Shown in pieces: positions 62,397 to 64,000 of a stretch of DNA of 64,000 bases. How positions within the stretch are numbered: position 1 is the first letter of the stretch; every line of letters starts with the position of its first letter. Under the pieces are notes generated by a model that did not search any database, was not told the origin of the DNA, and saw only the letters and a list, made by a program, of their open reading frames with translations. A program made the position numbers and the translations under genes. Origin of the DNA: an uncultured Flavobacteriaceae bacterium (GTDB lineage Bacteria; Bacteroidota; Bacteroidia; Flavobacteriales; Flavobacteriaceae); the NCBI GenBank assembly GCA_913052585.1, contig CAJXEB010000005.1, positions 1 to 64,000 of the forward strand, written 5' to 3'.

Positions 62397-64000
62397 TTAA
62401 ACTTTTTTTAGTGTAATTCCTTCTGTTGAACAATAGATTACTATTTTTTCTGAAATAGGATACCCCATTTCTATTAAAGCCGATCCATAACTATTTATCT
62501 GACTCTCATGCTTATGATGATATACTCCAGTCTTATAATCTATTACAGTTATAGAACCAGATTTATTTATGTTTAAACGATCTGGAATTAAAACATTACC
62601 TTTAGTCGTTATTATTTTTCTTTCCACTTGCACTTTATCTGTAGTATTGAAAAAACAATTTAATTCTTTATGGTTTACGATTCCATTTAATATATTTTTC
62701 AAATAATTCTTTTCTTCTGAAATTAAATCAAGATGATTTTTTATTTCTTCTAAAACAATTGGCAAATCTTTTTCATAAATAATATTTTCCATAAACTCGT
62801 GTACTAAAGTACCTGAATCTATTGCCTTTTCTGCATCTGAACCCCAGATAAAAGCGTTTTTTGTTACAATATTTAAATCATGTTCTTCGGGAGGTGTTGA
62901 TATATATATAGGTGAATTGGTTTTTTGTTGAGATACCTTTTGTTTTGAATTGGTTTTTTGTGACTCTCCAAATTCATAAACCATCTTCTCGTCATCCCAA
63001 CTATTGTTGTGTTTTAAAAACTCTCCAAAAAACTGATTGTAGGTTTTTATTTCGTTATTATTAATTGCTGTTGGTTTATTTGCAAAAACATATAATTGAA
63101 CTTCAGCCCTTGTTAAAGTAACATACAATAAATTTAGATTGTCAAGTTCTAGGGTATTCCGTCTTTTTTGATAAATTTCTTTTCCAACTTCATCGTATTC
63201 TTGAACGTTATTATTAAAATTTACAAGAGATTCTTTAAATTCAAACTCTTCTTCATTTAATGGGTACCATGATTTAGGTTCAATCTCGTTATAAATAGCA
63301 AGGTCTGCATACGGAAATATAACCACAGGAAACTCCAACCCTTTTGCTCTATGTATCGTCATTAATTGTACTCCATTAATTTCTTCACTAATTGGAATAC
63401 TAGTTTTTTCTTTTTGAGCCTCCCATTCTTCTAGAAACGCGAGTTTATTGGAATTTGGTTTTATACTAAAGTCAAAAACCAGGTCCATTAATCCAAATAA
63501 ATAGCCGTCTGCATTTTGTGATAATTTAAATTTTCTGATAACATATTCAAAACTTTCATAAAGAGGTTTTAATTGCATCTCTTCAAAATTGAAATCTAAT
63601 TCGGATTTTAAATAATTTAAAAAATATTCTTTATTTTTTAATGATTTGAAATATGTATGCTTTTCTTCAGAAATTAATAAATGATCGTATAAAAATTCTA
63701 AAAAGTTAATTTTTATTTCTTCATTATTTAAATATAAACTTAACGTTAAGCAGTTAATTAAAAAAAGTACGATAGGTGAATGTTGCAATAATAGTGTTTC
63801 TGAAGACACTACAGTTATTCCTTTTTCTTGAAGAAAACTTCCTAGTAAAATACCATCTGCTTTTTTACGAGTAAGAATACAAATATCCTTTTCTTGAAAA
63901 TCCTCTTCTAATAAATTTAGGATGGATTTATATACTTTATCTGAATAAAGTTTATTTGATTCTTCCTTGTTTTTAAAATCCAAAAATTCAAGTTTTACAT
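62397..64000 (-). CDS. UvrD/AddA-like helicase-nuclease (C-terminal part)
   Basis: The frame is open to the right edge, so the N-terminal helicase core is outside the window; at least 534 residues are seen. Visible parts are UvrD-like C-terminal helicase motifs (ILTRKKADGILLGSFLQEKG, then MTIHRAKGLEFPVVIF, LLYVTLTRAEVQLYVFANKP) and a RecB-type nuclease (IPDRLN, ITVIDYKTG). This is the arrangement of AddA. With the AddB-like protein it would form a double-strand-break repair complex. Confidence 0.9.
   Translation of the reverse strand, partial: VKLEFLDFKNKEESNKLYSDKVYKSILNLLEEDFQEKDICILTRKKADGILLGSFLQEKGITVVSSETLLLQHSPIVLFLINCLTLSLYLNNEEIKINFLEFLYDHLLISEEKHTYFKSLKNKEYFLNYLKSELDFNFEEMQLKPLYESFEYVIRKFKLSQNADGYLFGLMDLVFDFSIKPNSNKLAFLEEWEAQKEKTSIPISEEINGVQLMTIHRAKGLEFPVVIFPYADLAIYNEIEPKSWYPLNEEEFEFKESLVNFNNNVQEYDEVGKEIYQKRRNTLELDNLNLLYVTLTRAEVQLYVFANKPTAINNNEIKTYNQFFGEFLKHNNSWDDEKMVYEFGESQKTNSKQKVSQQKTNSPIYISTPPEEHDLNIVTKNAFIWGSDAEKAIDSGTLVHEFMENIIYEKDLPIVLEEIKNHLDLISEEKNYLKNILNGIVNHKELNCFFNTTDKVQVERKIITTKGNVLIPDRLNINKSGSITVIDYKTGVYHHKHESQINSYGSALIEMGYPISEKIVIYCSTEGITLKKV

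Overview
The window is chromosomal DNA of a member of the Bacteroidota, almost certainly the family Flavobacteriaceae. The DNA is AT-rich. Several genes have the TAnnTTTG minus-7 box typical of the phylum instead of E. coli-type promoters. There is a gliding-motility lipoprotein (GldH), at least four secreted proteins carry type IX secretion (T9SS) C-terminal sorting domains, and the TonB receptor has a carboxypeptidase-regulatory-like N-terminal domain. No rRNA operon, CRISPR array, prophage or insertion sequence was seen. Most of the window is core-genome housekeeping.

Layout. 1-1.4 kb: the tail of an unknown gene and three small membrane proteins. 1.4-6.6 kb (minus): operon ileS, DksA-like regulator, secreted protein, lspA. 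6.7-15 kb: lipoprotein, outer-membrane and T9SS proteins, a YitT transporter, a T9SS-sorted di-haem peroxidase and two broken small genes. 15.1-16.7 kb: tRNA-Asn and rseP. 17-20.4 kb: SCO1 and ferrous iron uptake (feoA, feoB, a small FeoB-associated protein). 20.8-28.8 kb: a metal-acquisition island with a TonB receptor, a divergent MntR-like regulator, a TroA-type ABC importer whose two permeases both carry winged-helix tails, and remnants of a ZIP transporter and of an outer-membrane channel. 28.8-36.6 kb: thioesterase, SPOR/HU protein, dprA, trpS, plsC, an ECF sigma factor with its membrane partner, and recA. 36.8-43.3 kb: ricT, gldH, a class A penicillin-binding protein, a 3-oxoacid CoA-transferase and a DUF1028 protein. 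43.4-49.8 kb: a possible small structured RNA, a broken acetyltransferase gene, a fused peptide ABC ATPase and a large M4 metalloprotease. 49.8-56.9 kb: saccharopine dehydrogenase-like protein, LpxH, QueD, MATE, GNAT, universal stress protein, tRNA-Ala, small proteins and a hydrolase. 56.9-64 kb: AddB-like nuclease, OmpA/TSP3 porin, kbl, and the C-terminal part of an AddA-like helicase-nuclease that runs off the window.

The most interesting area is the metal island at 20.8-28.8 kb. The TonB receptor has a near-ideal promoter (TTTG, 19 bp, TATATTTG) with a GTTAGA-4-TCTAAC palindrome inside its spacer. This suggests direct repression by the divergent MntR-like protein. The receptor and regulator are flanked by what look like two halves of one outer-membrane channel gene, as if the pair had been inserted into it. 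Six degraded loci lie in the window, which suggests ongoing loss of accessory genes. I saw no clearly unknown multi-gene system. The strongest leads for something new are the regulator-tailed metal permeases, the split channel gene, the GVHH isoleucyl-tRNA synthetase and the candidate small RNA.
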